DNA of 64,000 nucleotides from Saccharina japonica (GCA_008828725.1 MEHQ01003787.1:25509-89508); one strand, 5' to 3'; numbered from the stretch's first letter, positions 43,205 through 54,052 are shown. Numbers and translations are program-made. The notes: a model not told the origin generated them from the sequence alone.

Positions 43205-44200
43205 TACGTTTGCACACCCCGCACGAATACGAATACGAATATTATATTCATAGGTATTCGTATTCGTTGGCTTCAAGTTTGGTTTATGGGGCGAATATTC
43301 GTCTGTGGACGAATAGTCTCTGGAAAACGTGGGGCAAATATTCGTCCATGGAACGAATGCTTTCTCGAAAACGTGGAGCGAATATTCGTCCGTGGACGAA
43401 TAGTGTCTCGAAAACGTGGGTACGAATATTCGTCTATGGGCGAATGCTACCTATTCGACGGATGGTTTTCGCGAGTATTCGTCCGTGGAACGAATACCCT
43501 CTCGTGATACGTCGTAGTACCGGTAAGTACCAGTACGAACGTATTTAATTTGTGCTTTCTCACAGCAGCAGTGCAAAAAACCAGGCGACGACCCAAGCAC
43601 TAATACTAGATAAACGGCAGTAACAGGAATATACTGCTGTAGAAAGAGTAAGAGTAATAAACATTAAAAATAAATAAATAAAATGCCACCAGGTACCATT
43701 ATGTCCCTTAATATAAGGACCGTTTGGATTCAAAAATAATGTAAAAACCGCCCTTATATCTGAGGGCAGGGTTGTATATATGAAAAATGATGAGTGCAAC
43801 TCTGAATTGTGTGGGGGACGTGAGTTCGAGCCCCGCAGCTCTCATTTATTTTCCCTTTTTTCTACTTTGTGGTCACCACACATGTATTTCAGCATTCGTG
43901 CGCAAAGTATTAATCTGACGTAGGCAAACTATTCGTCGGCGTCTGACGAATACCCTCTCAAAAACATGGGGCGAATATTCGCCCATGGACGAATACTTTC
44001 TCAAAAACATGGACGAATATATTCGTCCGTGGATGAATAGTCTTTCCAAAACGTGGGGCGAATATTCGTCCGTGGACGAATAGTCTCCCCAAAACGTGGG
44101 ACGAATATTCGTCCGTGGACGAATGCTACCTATTCGACGGATAGTTTTCGAGAATATCCGTCAAAGCTATTCGTATTCGTGCGGGGTGTGTACGTTTGGT
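43205..44200. repeat. Palindromic minisatellite pair (ATTCGTCC...GGACGAAT)
   Basis: Two arrays (43300-43500, 43915-44160) of ~45-bp units: GCGAATATTCGTCCGTGGAC, GAATAGTCTC, AAAACGTGGG. Each unit contains two palindromes. The outer ends are inverted: GCACACCCCGCACGAATACG on the left and CGTATTCGTGCGGGGTGTG (shifted by a base) on the right. Between the arrays are an N fold-back element and a tRNA-like fragment. It may be one large fold-back element. Confidence 0.8.
43701..43769. mobile_element. Family N fold-back element
   Basis: Left arm GTCCCTTAATATAAGGACCG then TTTGGATTC; inverted right arm CCCTCAGATATAAGGGCGGT. Confidence 0.7.
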
Positions 44201-46969
44201 ACGTACGAATTACGGACGAACCTGGTACTGTATTCGTACGTACACATATGATAACAGGTATGATGTATGTACGATTTACGAACGATTTCACGATTCCATA
44301 CATACCATTGTCATCCATGTCATCGTACTCAACCCCTGACACCTGACACCTGACACAGGCAGCAGCAGTCCACGACCTGTATAGTATACTCGTATATACC
44401 TCGTACGAGTAGTATGCTATACAGCAGTAGTCGTGTCCAGCAATGGTGGCATTGGATAGAGAGATCTCTCCGGGAAGCAACGCTCTAGCCAGCATCTGCA
44501 CTACCTTCCTTCGCGTTTTTAGCAGCTGTCACAAGCTGAAGAGATTTTGTTTTAATGGTTTAGCGAGTTAAGAGTCTCACATGAGCTGACCGGACGAGAG
44601 ATTGCCGGGTTCAACGTTTGAGTAGGCATTGATTTATTGCTGTCTACTCCCCTAAGCAGAACCACAGTCGTATGGGAAAGCTAGCCGGACGAAGATCGAG
44701 AGATCATCGTGAACGCGCGTTTGAGAGAGCAATGATTTTCATTAGTTCTTGCCTACGAGTATACGGACGGGGACAGAGATCTACCATGCGCTTTTCGGCA
44801 GCAAGAAGAAGAAGAATAAGCAGACCTTTGCATTTCGTACCTGGCACGAAGTCGAACGACCGTAGACATTGCCACCGTACTCAACACCCGACACAGGCAG
44901 CAGCAGTCCGCCAACTACAACTGTATTACAGCAGATAGCTGTGTCCAGCAAGCATGGTATTGGACACAGAGCATACACACAGAGCATTCCGGGTATTATT
45001 AGCAACGTTGTATGTACGAGTTAGCGGCATGCACCTTGTACTAATGGAGGAAAATATACTGCTGTGGAACACATTATTCCCGGGACGCCAACGTGCCCCC
45101 CACCCCCCCACCCCATGGTATCGCCCGGAGTTTCACCGTAGTCTGGCTTCGTGCCTGGCACCAATTACGAACGAGTTGCTATCATTGCCGTCGAGCTCAA
45201 CACCTGACACAGGCAGCAAGCAGCAGGGCACTATTAATCTATTAATAGCTTGTAGTCGCGTGCAGCAAACTTCCCGACCAAGGACCTGAACCAAACCTGG
45301 TCCAAACCTCTCCTCTCTCTCCAACAGTTTATTTTGATTTTATTATGGTGGGTTCCAGCGTAAAACCATGCTACGGTGGAAGGGGTAGCAACCGAATTTT
45401 TTCTGAGGTTGTGATAATCACTTGATGATAGTATAAGAAATGTCCGTATGTATATACCTCAACCAAAAACTGACCTTGAGAAAATGCAAAAGTGCATTCA
45501 GATTAAAAAATACCACGGCCTGTCATATAAATAGGGTGTTGTATACTCGTATATACAACGGTAAGGCATATGCCTTACAGGTATAAGGCATACAAGGTTC
45601 CCCTCCGGGACGTGCCTAGGGGAGTGGCGCAAGGACAAATCGAAAATCTACTATTAATACAAAAACATGCGATATTGTATCATACGCATAATATCAATTA
45701 TGCAATAGTAACTGGTAGTACATAAATAAGATACGAACTTATGAATAAGTCGCGTAGTACAGTATACATAAAATCACACGTTTTAAAAACTGTAAAACCG
45801 TGCATTTTTGGGGATAAAAACATACTCGGAAATATGATGGAACGCATAATAGACCGACCGTTAGAGATTGTTAAGGATCCGCCAATTTTTTGTTATAGTT
45901 ATAAAATTTGTCATGTTTATTGTTGGGGGCTCAAGTGCAGGATAACCGGCACACGCACGGCACCAGTGACATATGGACACGAGCAGTCTCGTACAACAGA
46001 ATGGTGGGATAGTATTGCAGAAGAATACGTAAAAAAGGATGCATCCCGAAGAGGGGCTGAAACCTCGATCAAACCTGCCTACGTAAGAAAATCCACTGTT
46101 TTGTGTTGCTGCTGTCTTATATAATGTGGGGTGCTGGGTTATATAATACGCACAATAAATAACAAAAAAAAAAAAAAAATACATCGCTATGAAATTCGAA
46201 CTCAAAATTTCACGATCAAAATCGGAACCATGGTGAACCATTTGACATATTGACCAAAATATTGCCCAAATACCGGTAACACGTATTATTTGTCGCGACC
46301 GCGCACAGCGCAACGACACATACATCATGCAAGCAAGGCAGGCAGCAGACATATTGTGTCAGCGCAAACAAAGAGAAGGAAGAAGGGTGGTGTGATTGCT
46401 GGATGACGGATGCAAGCCACCCGCATGAATGTAACTCACAAAAACAGCACAGCAGTATCCTCGCAACACTGCACAGAACGCCTGCTGCTGCTTTGTGCTT
46501 TCTAGGCGGGGCTGTTGACTGCGTTGTGTTCGTTTCGGTTTTCTGATCTCAGTAGATTCTGGGTGACTTAGGAAGAAACAAAAATCGAAAATATATGACA
46601 GGCAGTTGTATTACTCCAAGATCCATACTCGTATGAAATGGATAAAGAGGCCATTACATTTCCGCACGTGACGTGAGTCATCGCACATCATTGGTCAGGA
46701 CGAATCTGAAAAGGTAGATGGTGGAGTTAGCGGGGCAAGGCTCATATGACACAGCTTAAGCACAGCAAACACGCAGATGGTGTGTCAACGCCACTGACGT
46801 GTTACCTGCTTGTGTTTATTAGGCAGAGGTTAAACGGTGGCTCTCTGCACATGTTTATGTTGTCTACTGTGTCTGGGCTCTCCTGTGTGCTCATGATCAG
46901 CACCGTGAACAGCAGGGAAAACAAACAGACAATCTACGGATTATTTACCGGCACGATACTACGAAACAC
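44201..46969. other. Intronic sequence without recognised gene
   Basis: It contains three loose relatives of a ~100-bp block around CAACACCTGACACAGGCAGC (44335-44460, 44875-44960, 45190-45260), family P at 45465-45520, a GCCTTA palindrome fragment (45563-45595), and a block at 46265-46345 repeated at 63906-64000. Open frames at 45741-46124 and 46746-47003 show no family similarity. Confidence 0.5.
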
Positions 46970-47140
46970 GCCTCATGCGAGAACTCCGTGGATAACGGCT
47001 TAATCCACTGCCCTGCGGGAAAAAAAATTCGAGCGCCCGCGCCCACGCGAGCTACACAAGAGCGCGGATCGATGCCCAAACCTCGACCAATTGTGTCCGG
47101 TCGCGGGCTGCTGTGTCCGGGGACTTAGCGTTTTGAATGG
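46970..47140 (+). repeat. Family M repeat, copy 2
   Basis: CCTCATGCGAGAACTCCGTG, CCTGCGGGAAAAAAAATTCG, AGCGCCCGCG, GCCCAAACCTCGACCAA and GTGTCCGG. It is followed about 150 bp later by copy 3, suggesting a local duplication. Confidence 0.8.
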
Positions 47141-47294
47141 GTATGTGCTGCTGCTGCTGCTGCTGCTGGGCGGTAGGGTTGTAACATTGAGGTTGCCCTG
47201 TTTGTAACACGCTCTCTGCGGTGCTGCTGCTGTTCGTGTGTGCTCCCGTGCTCTCGGCAAGAAACGCACAAAAAACGCACGACTGGACAAAAAC

Positions 47295-47465
47295 AGGGCC
47301 TCATGCAGAAAACCCGGGAAATCGGCTTATGCACTCCCGCGGGAAAAAAAACTTCGAGCGCCCGCCACGCGAGCCACAGAGCTCGGATCGCCCAAACCTC
47401 GACCAATGTGTCCGGCCGGGCCTCCCGTGTCGGGGTACTTAAGCGTTTTGCCGAAAAGCGCTCGT
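47295..47465 (+). repeat. Family M repeat, copy 3
   Basis: CCTCATGCAGAAAACCCGGG, ATCGGCTTATGCACTCCCGC, AAAAAACTTCGAGCGCCCG, GATCGCCCAAACCTCGACCA and GTACTTAAGCGTTTTGCCG. Confidence 0.85.
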
Positions 47466-47610
47466 GCGAAGAGAAAAGTTGCGAAAAGTGCGAAAATTTC
47501 ACAAACATAACTATACATATACCACGTAGAAAAAGTACAAAATCGACGGAAATCGACGAGCAGAGTGTTATATGACATAATAATGCTGAACCTTATGTAT
47601 GTAAAGAAAA

Positions 47611-47740
47611 ATGGATCACCCAGGGTGATATGATACCACATCCCCTTGGGACGATTTTCCAAGCCGATTTTGCTCGAAAACGGAGATGAGGCGGTGCAAA
47701 AACCGAGCGATGGTGTGTCGATGGAAGTGAGCTCGACGAG
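47611..47740 (+). repeat. Family J repeat
   Basis: ATGGATCACCCAGGGTGATA, TGATACCACATCCCCTTGGG, CCGATTTTGCTCG and GCTCGACGAGATCTTCC. It matches 60988-61120. Confidence 0.7.
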
Positions 47741-47982
47741 ATCTTCCCAGCGCCGCCTTTCTCGTTGTGTGTGTGTCCGCCTTATACAGTATAGGCCCAC
47801 GAATACACGAATAAGAATTGGCCTTCTAAGGCTAATACGAACATAAGTCTCACTTTGTTTTGGGGGAGTGCGCGATACGTAAGAAATCCGGGTTAGGAAA
47901 CCGTCCTTACCAGCGTCGAGTGCTACACTAAATCCTATATATTGGCCTATTTTGCCCCGAGGTTGGTAGGGCTGGTGTCACA

Positions 47983-48069
47983 TTAACCCCTTAAGAACCG
48001 GTCCCCCGTATTTGGAAACAAGCTACTTGGAATTAGCGTGGGATAAGTTTTGCAGTTCTGAAAGGGTTG
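47983..48069 (+). mobile_element. Family E MITE
   Basis: TTAACCCCTTAAGAACCGGT ... CTACTTGGAATTAGCGTGGG ... CAGTTCTGAAAGGGTTGG. The right TTAA is eroded. Confidence 0.8.
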
Positions 48070-48229
48070 GTGATGTATCATTACGCAAGGCTTGCTCAGA
48101 TTGGGTGCTTCTTGTTAGCGGGCCCATACGATACTGTAGTTTCGGAGAAATGCATTATCTTACCACACGTGTGATATATACACGGTGTGTACGTATGTGT
48201 GCGATATTAAACCAAGGCATGTACCGGAG

Positions 48230-48446
48230 AGGGGGGAGGGGTGGGGAGGGGGTGTACTCATGTCGTGCACGGCCGTAGTCGTATGGCCATAGACCCTTGC
48301 ATCCCTACAATGCCGGGACGGAGAACGTTGGGTTTTCACCAACCAGGGAGACGTTGCTTGCACCAAGCGCGAAGCGCCGTGAGGTGTTGGGCGAGTCGCA
48401 TGGAGGGTGAGTTGCATCCCACTAAGACCCGCTTGTGAGGCAGACT
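48230..48446 (-). repeat. Family B repeat, full-length
   Basis: A full inverted copy from the G run (GGGGAGGGGGTGTACTCATG) to CCCACTAAGACCCGCTTGTG, AGGCAGAC. The internal GCATCCCTACAATGCCGGGA is intact. Confidence 0.85.
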
Positions 48447-48761
48447 TTCTTGCATATGGACGACAGCCTCCAATTTAATTGATTCGATTTCTGGCGTGAC
48501 CACTTCCAGAGACAGCAATGAGGGGGGGGGGGGCGAGAAAGACACCTGGGACCACGGCTTGTCCAGACGCTCGCCGACCATAAAAAATGTTGAGATCATC
48601 GTGCGGGTCGAGCTTGAACGTAAAAATGCGCAATAACAAACAAACTAAATCAAACAAATGAACGAACGAACGCACGAACGGACGAGTTTTGAGCTGGAAA
48701 GTAGTAAGAATGACCCCCGAAACACCACAAACTATATTTGGTATTGAAAAAAAAAAAAAAC

Positions 48762-48890
48762 TGTGAGATCGAAAGTTTCATCGAAACTCACCTCTATTGC
48801 AAGCTTGGTGTGATGTTTCGATCGCGCGCGCGTGCCACAGGGCGTGCAATTTTTAGAAATGGTGTACAAATTCTGACAGCATTTTTGTAC
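48762..48890 (+). repeat. Family C module, extended copy
   Basis: A13, then CTGTGAGATCGAAAGTTTC, ATCGAAACTCACCTCTATTG, GTGATGTTTCGATCGCGC and CAAATTCTGACAGCATTT. Confidence 0.75.
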
Positions 48891-49525
48891 GCAACGAATT
48901 CGCTGCGTTAACAATATCATCATCCATACATGGTGACCAGGCATATATTACGTTCGTGGTATAAAAGCAAACCATCTCTACACAAACTTGCACAACCCGT
49001 ATAGAACGCGCGATCAAATGTGAAAAAACATCAACTTTGGCAAAGATGAGTTTTTGAGGAATTTTTCGATTTAAAAGCTTTATTTATTTATTTATTTATT
49101 TTTTTTCTGTATAAAAGCAAGGCATGTACTGGTGTGTGGGGGTGAGAAAGGGAGACAGACACACCGGTGACCACGACTTTTGTCTTAACTCCTTTCTACG
49201 GGCCCCTTGTAATGGATCGCGACCAAAACGACGCAGCTACTACGCACATCAAGCGCGAGGTACTCGAGAGTGAGGACCTCTTTCCGCCCTCCTTGCCTCT
49301 CGCCAGAATAAAACCCTTGCAACGTCGGTAGAGCCCGTACGTCGGTAGAGCCCGTCCATGACTACCAAAAGTTAATTCGGTTGGTTTGACAACAAAACTC
49401 ATATTTCTTTCTTTCTGAACGTTACGTTACTTCAAGAAATAGTATGCTTTGTCTTAACTCCTTTCGGACCCCCTGTAAGAGATACCGACCAAGACGAGGA
49501 TATTTGTTTGGTGTTTTCAGCCGTC

Positions 49526-49656
49526 TACGTACAAGTTTTGTGACCACAGAACTGGTATCTCTCTAGGATGAAGAATCGGCACAGACACTGAGTGGGTGTG
49601 CTGGATGTCGATGGGTAGAAAGGACGGTTTGGTGTAAAGAACGCACACACACGTAC
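49526..49656 (+). repeat. Family D repeat, 5'-truncated
   Basis: TTTTGTGACCACAGAACTGG, TAGGATGAAGAATCGGCACA, GTGTGCTGGATGTCGATGGG and a CA run. Confidence 0.8.
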
Positions 49657-49770
49657 GAGCAGCGTGAGGGCCGAGCGGTACACGGGTAGGAAGGATCATG
49701 TTTCGCCCGTGCCGCGCGTCTCCTTTTTCCTTGTGACTCGGGCACCGTTTTGTATCACCCCCCCATTCGC

Positions 49771-49981
49771 CTCCTCACAGGCGGTTTCTAGTAGGATGCA
49801 GCTCACCCTTCATGCGACTCGCCCAATACCTCACGGCGCTACGCAAAGCTTGTTTCAAGCAGTGTCTGCCTGGTTGGTGAAAACCCAACGTGCTCCGTCC
49901 CGGCATTGTAGGGATGCGGGGGTCTATGGTCATACGACTACGGCCGTCCACGACATGCGGCTTACACCCCTCCCTCCCATT
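49771..49981 (+). repeat. Family B repeat, full-length
   Basis: GCCTCCTCACAGGCGGTTTC, TAGGATGCAGCTCACCCTTC, GTCTGCCTGGTTGGTGAAAA, CCCGGCATTGTAGGGATGCG and GGTCATACGACTACGGCCGT, ending TACACCCCTCCCTCCC. Confidence 0.9.
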
Positions 49982-50638
49982 ACGCTGTGGCCGCTGCTGT
50001 AATCGTCAACTTTTATCGTCAATTTTCCTCTTCAAAGCCCCCAGACGGTTCACCCCTTACAAGGTGGGACTGCAGTCCCGTTTTTTTCGAGGGCAAAAAA
50101 CACTCGGAATGAAAGTCAGGGTTAGGTTTCTCTGCACACTGCCTACGTAAGAGTTAAAAGGGTTGAAGTTAAGCTCGCCGAGCGCAAACAAACATGCACA
50201 ACAACAAAAAGAAAGAAAAAATAAGGCGAGTTGGAAGCTGGAACGTAAAAAGGCCCACAAAACAGACAACAATAACAAACAAACAAAACCAACAAAACAA
50301 ACAGAACAACCAAACAAACGAACGATCCGAGCTTCGAGTTGAGATGGAAAGTAAACATGACCACAACAAAAAAGAAACGATACGTTTTGTATTACCCTCC
50401 GGCCCTTACGTATGATATTGTATACACGAAGTATTACTTTTTTTTAATATATTCGTGTTTTGTTTATGATACCATATGTATCTTTTCTTTTTTTAAATCC
50501 ATATACTTTTTTTGTTTATGATGCGCACGATATATTTTGTAAAATGTGTTTTTCGTTTTTGTTTTCGTTCGTTTGTTTGTTCGTTCGTTTGTTTGTCGGT
50601 TTGTTGGTTTGTTTGTTTGTTTTTTCCCGTACCCGCAG

Positions 50639-50812
50639 GTGCGAACGCAGTGGGACGTCCTGCGCATCGCGATTGTGCACCGGCTAGGGGTGACAGCCGT
50701 GGAAGAGGCGAGCGTGATAATCGCCGTGTCCTCGGTACACCGAAAAGACTCCCTCGCCGCGGTGCAGTACGCGATCGACGCCCTCAAGGCTACCGTTCCC
50801 ATCTGGAAACTT
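50639..50812 (+). CDS. MOCS2B: Molybdopterin synthase large subunit, exon 3
   Basis: A 174-nt exon, phase 0 at both ends, between acceptor TACCCGCAG (after a T/G-rich tract) and donor CTT|GTGAGT. It encodes residues 72-129: [18 protein letters not shown], then [37 protein letters not shown]. Catalytic residues of E. coli MoaE are conserved with a constant offset of two: H105 and R106 (His103, Arg104), K121 (Lys119) and K128 (Lys126). With R41 in exon 1 this argues for an active enzyme. The family normally continues for 20 or more residues (KExYxDG-WKEN), so at least one more exon is needed; I found none up to the window end. GC content is high against the flanks. Confidence 0.95.
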
Positions 50813-50870
50813 GTGAGTGTCACCACCTGTTCGTTACCGCTGCTAAAACACACCCCACGCGCTACTTGCC

Positions 50871-50949
50871 CCGTCTCAAAAGGGATGCGTGGTCACTGGT
50901 CAAAATACTATTTCATAAAAGCAACAAATGAGTACGCCCCCCCCCCCCC
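50871..50949 (+). repeat. Family A repeat, 5'-truncated
   Basis: CCGTCTCAAAAGGGATGCGT, GGTCACTGGTC, GCAACAAATGAGTACGCCCC and a C run, starting 58 bp into the intron after exon 3. Confidence 0.75.
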
Positions 50950-51147
50950 ACGCCCTAGTTCCACGGAGTGTTTCCCTAAAATGTTAAAAAAAAAACATAT
51001 TATTTTCGTCGATTACGGTCGATTTTTTGCACCACCCCGCGCCTTTCGCACTTTTTTTCGGCGACGGAAGGAGACTTTCAAGAAAAAAGTGCCTTTGTGT
51101 ACTGTCAACGCCAGCCGAGATTCGAACCATGCAGAACCCTATACAGT

Positions 51148-51470
51148 TGTGGTCTCTCTTATAGTGCCGGTTGAGTAGTGCCGGTTGTCCGCCCTATATT
51201 TTATTCCCTGTGGTGCCGCGTTGACTACGGTGGAGTCAACGCGGGCGTAGTAGCCCTGGGTGAGATTCTCAGGCTGAGGGCAGCAGAGAGAGGCCTCATT
51301 GACCCCAAACTACATGCTCGTACCTGGTACGAATTAATGCCCCGACGGCACAGATGGCGTTACACCAGTGTGGAAGTGTGCGGAGTATAGTAGTGCCGAT
51401 TGCCGCTATATACGAGGGTGCCGGTATTGTTGGTTGGCGCATACCGGCACTATAGAGGGACCATTACTAC
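51148..51470. mobile_element. Family I MITE, longest copy
   Basis: GTGGTCTCTCTTATAGTGCC ... ATACCGGCACTATAGAGGGA then CCA. It is about 110 bp longer than the other copies because of an interior piece (about 51200-51345) that is GC-rich and open in one frame (GEILRLRAAERGLIDPKLHA). Confidence 0.8.
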
Positions 51471-51621
51471 TGTAGCGCAATCGCTATCAGGGATGGCAGA
51501 CAGTCGTCTACCTTTATAGGCGTCTTTGTTGGTCAGCCCTATCGAGGTATAACACTCTATTAGGACTGTTTTGTATGATAACATTGAATACAAGCGGTAT
51601 TTTTTCGGGACCCAAGAAATT

Positions 51622-51892
51622 TCGTCGACAAACTTGGCGGCATGTGCGTTCTTAGAGCGGAGCTACCAACCCTTTCATTGCGTCATAATCGTTGGTCGGC
51701 ATGTGCGTGCTTATCGGAACAGCTCACTAAATTTAGGTGCGTCATAATCTTGGCGGCATGTGCGTACTTAGCTGAACAGCCCACTATTTAACCGAAAAAC
51801 TTGGGGGGGCATGTGCGTTCTTATCTGAAGAGCCCACTACTGAATTGCGTCGAAAAATCGGCGGCATGTGCGTTCTTATCCGAACGGTCCTC
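51622..51892 (+). repeat. Tandem repeat, ~57-bp unit, 5 copies
   Basis: Units of GGCGGCATGTGCGTTCTTA, CTGAACAGCCCACTA and GCGTCATAATCTT. Confidence 0.85.
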
Positions 51893-52097
51893 TATGACGA
51901 GCTGCTGTGGGACTTCCCAGCGGGAAAAAAGTGACGGAAGCCTCAAATAACGGGGTACATAAGCAGTATTGGTCACACGTTTTTGTTTGTTTGTTTAGCT
52001 TTCATCTTTCGGCAGATAGGCAAAAATAAAGCTGTACTAACATCCCCAGGCTTGCCACGTCTGTGCTGTGTATCGATTGAACGCGGCGGCGGCAGGA

Positions 52098-52198
52098 GTA
52101 GTAGTAGTAGTGTTGCTGCTGCTTGCTGTGCATACTACTTTGAACAGTGTAGTAGTATTAATAGTAGTAGTAGTAGTAGTAGTAGTAGTAGCAGTAGC

Positions 52199-52230
<32 letters not shown>

Positions 52231-52249
52231 CAGTAGCAGTAGCAGTAGC

Positions 52250-52284
<35 letters not shown>

Positions 52285-52352
52285 CAGCAGTAGTAGCAGC
52301 AACTAGTAGTAGTAGTGTTGCTGCTGCTTGCTGTGCATACTACTAGAGTAGT
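52098..52352. repeat. AGT/GTA triplet microsatellite flanked by direct repeats
   Basis: About 160 bp of AGT with CAGTAGC interruptions. Both sides carry AGTAGTGTTGCTGCTGCTTG then CTGTGCATACTACT, so the array lies between copies of one ~45-bp block. Confidence 0.85.
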
Positions 52353-52656
52353 AGTTGTAGTAGAGTGTGTTGCTACTGCTTGCTGTATACTACCAGTACA
52401 CCGACAGCAGCCATAACAAGTAGTTAGTAGTAGTAGTAGTAGTACCGTTGGCTGCTGCCTACCGTAGGTACAAGTGGTGCTGATGGTTGCACACGAAGTC
52501 AGCCTGGACATGAAGGGTTCGTGGCTCATTTTTATTACACCGCGTACCCGCCGGACTAAGCTGGACTTGTATATACGATCGAAGGAGCTGTACGGCACAG
52601 CACGCGTACGCAACATGAGCTACCGTAACAATGCAAGTAAACGCCCTTCCCCCCAG

Positions 52657-53008
52657 GTCTATGGTCATACGACTACGGCCGTGCACGACATGAGTACACC
52701 CCCCCCCCGGACCGACTTTTCGAGCTCGATAACTCCCTAACACAGAAGGTGCCAATTCCAAACGACACACGCTTTCGGACAGCCCTTGACGAGATTTGTC
52801 CAACGCCACTCTTTTCGGTGCTGACATTCCTTTAGCTGTGGAGATATCGAGCTCGAAAAGTCGGTCCGGGGGGGGGGGGTGTATTTCATGCCGTACATGG
52901 CCGTAGTCGTATAACCATAGACCCTCACATCCCTACAATGCCGGGACGGAGCACGTTGGGTTTTCACCAACCAGGCAGACATTGCTTGCATCAAGCGCGA
53001 AGGGGCGT
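52657..53008. repeat. Two convergent family B copies around an inverted spacer
   Basis: 52657-52708 is a + copy 3' end and 52862-53008 a minus copy. Their C/G runs face each other and are each joined to CGGACCGACTTTTCGAGCTC, present in both orientations (52707-52730 and 52845-52868). Between them are about 115 bp of unique sequence. Confidence 0.8.
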
Positions 53009-53152
53009 TTACTCGCGTTACCACAGTACTCATATGCTGGTGCCTGTACGCTCCCTCTCTCACTATTTGCCCCTTTTGGGCCCCCCATGTAAAGTGCGAT
53101 GAAACTAAAGGAGAAGGCGCGGTCTCATCGCACGATATGAGCCTGCGACGTT

Positions 53153-53372
53153 TTTTTCTTTTTTGCTTTTCATCCCATTTATTCTCTTCGTCCTTCTATT
53201 TTTTTTCTCTCTCGCCCTCGTAGTCGTAACTCAGATCCGGGGTCATACATATAGCAGGCTCTTTATCTACCCCCCTCCCTCCCCTTCACGGTTCTTGCCT
53301 TGCATGTTTACTCGTGAGAAAGACTTTAGCCCTTTCTTCCCTTGTCGACGTCTCGTCGAATTGCGGCATGTA
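53153..53372 (-). mobile_element. SINE family S, head-truncated copy 12 (subfamily 1)
   Basis: TTTCATCCCATTTATTCTCT, GTAACTCAGATCCGGGGTCA, TTCTTGCCTTGCATGTTTAC and CGTCGAATTGCGGC. A shorter scrap of the same middle is at about 55390-55425. Confidence 0.8.
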
Positions 53373-53527
53373 CGATAGTTCATAGTATCATGCTACACGC
53401 GTGTCGTACTCTAGGCCTGGCACCAGTCCTTTGCTTTAGAGTTCCGACATGAACAGCAAGGCATCCCCTAAACCTTAGCGGCCCGCGTTGCTTTGTGTGG
53501 ACTGAGCTGAATACAGCAGTGGGGCCT

Positions 53528-53705
53528 TGAATAAGGCAGCACGACGAAGGCGGCCGCTCGATATAAGGCGGTCAAAATCAGCCGTCATGAGACCGCACAA
53601 TTGCTCGCACATGATGGAATGAATAAGGCGGTACCACTCGAAATATGGCGGTCAAAATGTCGATGCATTATTATGCCGCGTTACATAGGCCCCACTACTG
53701 TATGC
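53528..53705 (+). repeat. Family H repeat, copy 3
   Basis: AAGGCGGCCGCTCGATATAA, GGCGGTCAAAATCAGCCGTC and CGCGTTACATAGGCCCCACT. Close to the 14553-14710 copy. Confidence 0.8.
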
Positions 53706-53860
53706 TGTTTTTTTGTCATTTTTAGTGACCTTTTCCCCCTCCCTCGGAAGCCCCAAAGAGGTTCATAAATCGGTTAATATGAGGCGACGGCATTTATAGT
53801 ATAAACATGGTGGTCGCACTATTAATACCTGAGTCTCAGAAAAGTCGGCATTATGTACAC

Positions 53861-54052
53861 AGTAGTGGTCCCTCTATAGCACCAGTTGAGTAGCGCCGGT
53901 TGCCCACTTTAGCGACGGTGAAATCGCTCGGCACAGTTTCTTGTTTCCATACTAAAACCTATATATTCCCCAATCCGGAGTAGCGCCGGTTGCCGCTATA
54001 GCGCCGTTTTTTCCCGCCGGCACATACCGGCGCTATAGAGTGACCACTGCTG
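53861..54052. mobile_element. Family I MITE, copy 3
   Basis: AGTAGTGGTCCCTCTATAGC on the left; ATACCGGCGCTATAGAGTGA then CCACTG on the right. Inverted ends of about 22 bp. Confidence 0.85.

Larger units (their letters stand above)
25527..50638 (+). other. Intron 2 of the molybdopterin synthase gene (25,112 bp)
   Basis: Donor GTGCGG and acceptor CCCGCAG, phase 0. The protein is continuous across the join (KKICAQ|VRTQWD aligns with KICxxIRQKW of animal MOCS2B), so no coding exon of this gene need lie between. The intron contains the uL4 exons, one possible exon of another gene (42226), and at least 30 recognisable repeats. If the assembly is right this is one intron of 25 kb around a 77-nt and a 174-nt exon. 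Confidence 0.75.

Noticed and set aside
43795..43850. tRNA-like 3' half (GAGTTCGAGCCCCGC)
   Set aside because: The 5' half and anticodon arm are missing and the T stem has a mismatch, so it is not a functional tRNA.
44540..44625. tRNA-like sequence with a GGTTCAA B-box-like word
   Set aside because: No cloverleaf with a matched acceptor stem could be drawn. It may be a SINE head remnant.
45741..46124. 127-codon frame on the + strand
   Set aside because: AT-rich start, cysteine run at the end, no motif, and no splice or codon-bias support.
46746..47003. 85-codon frame with hydrophobic stretches
   Set aside because: No family recognised, and its end runs into family M repeat.
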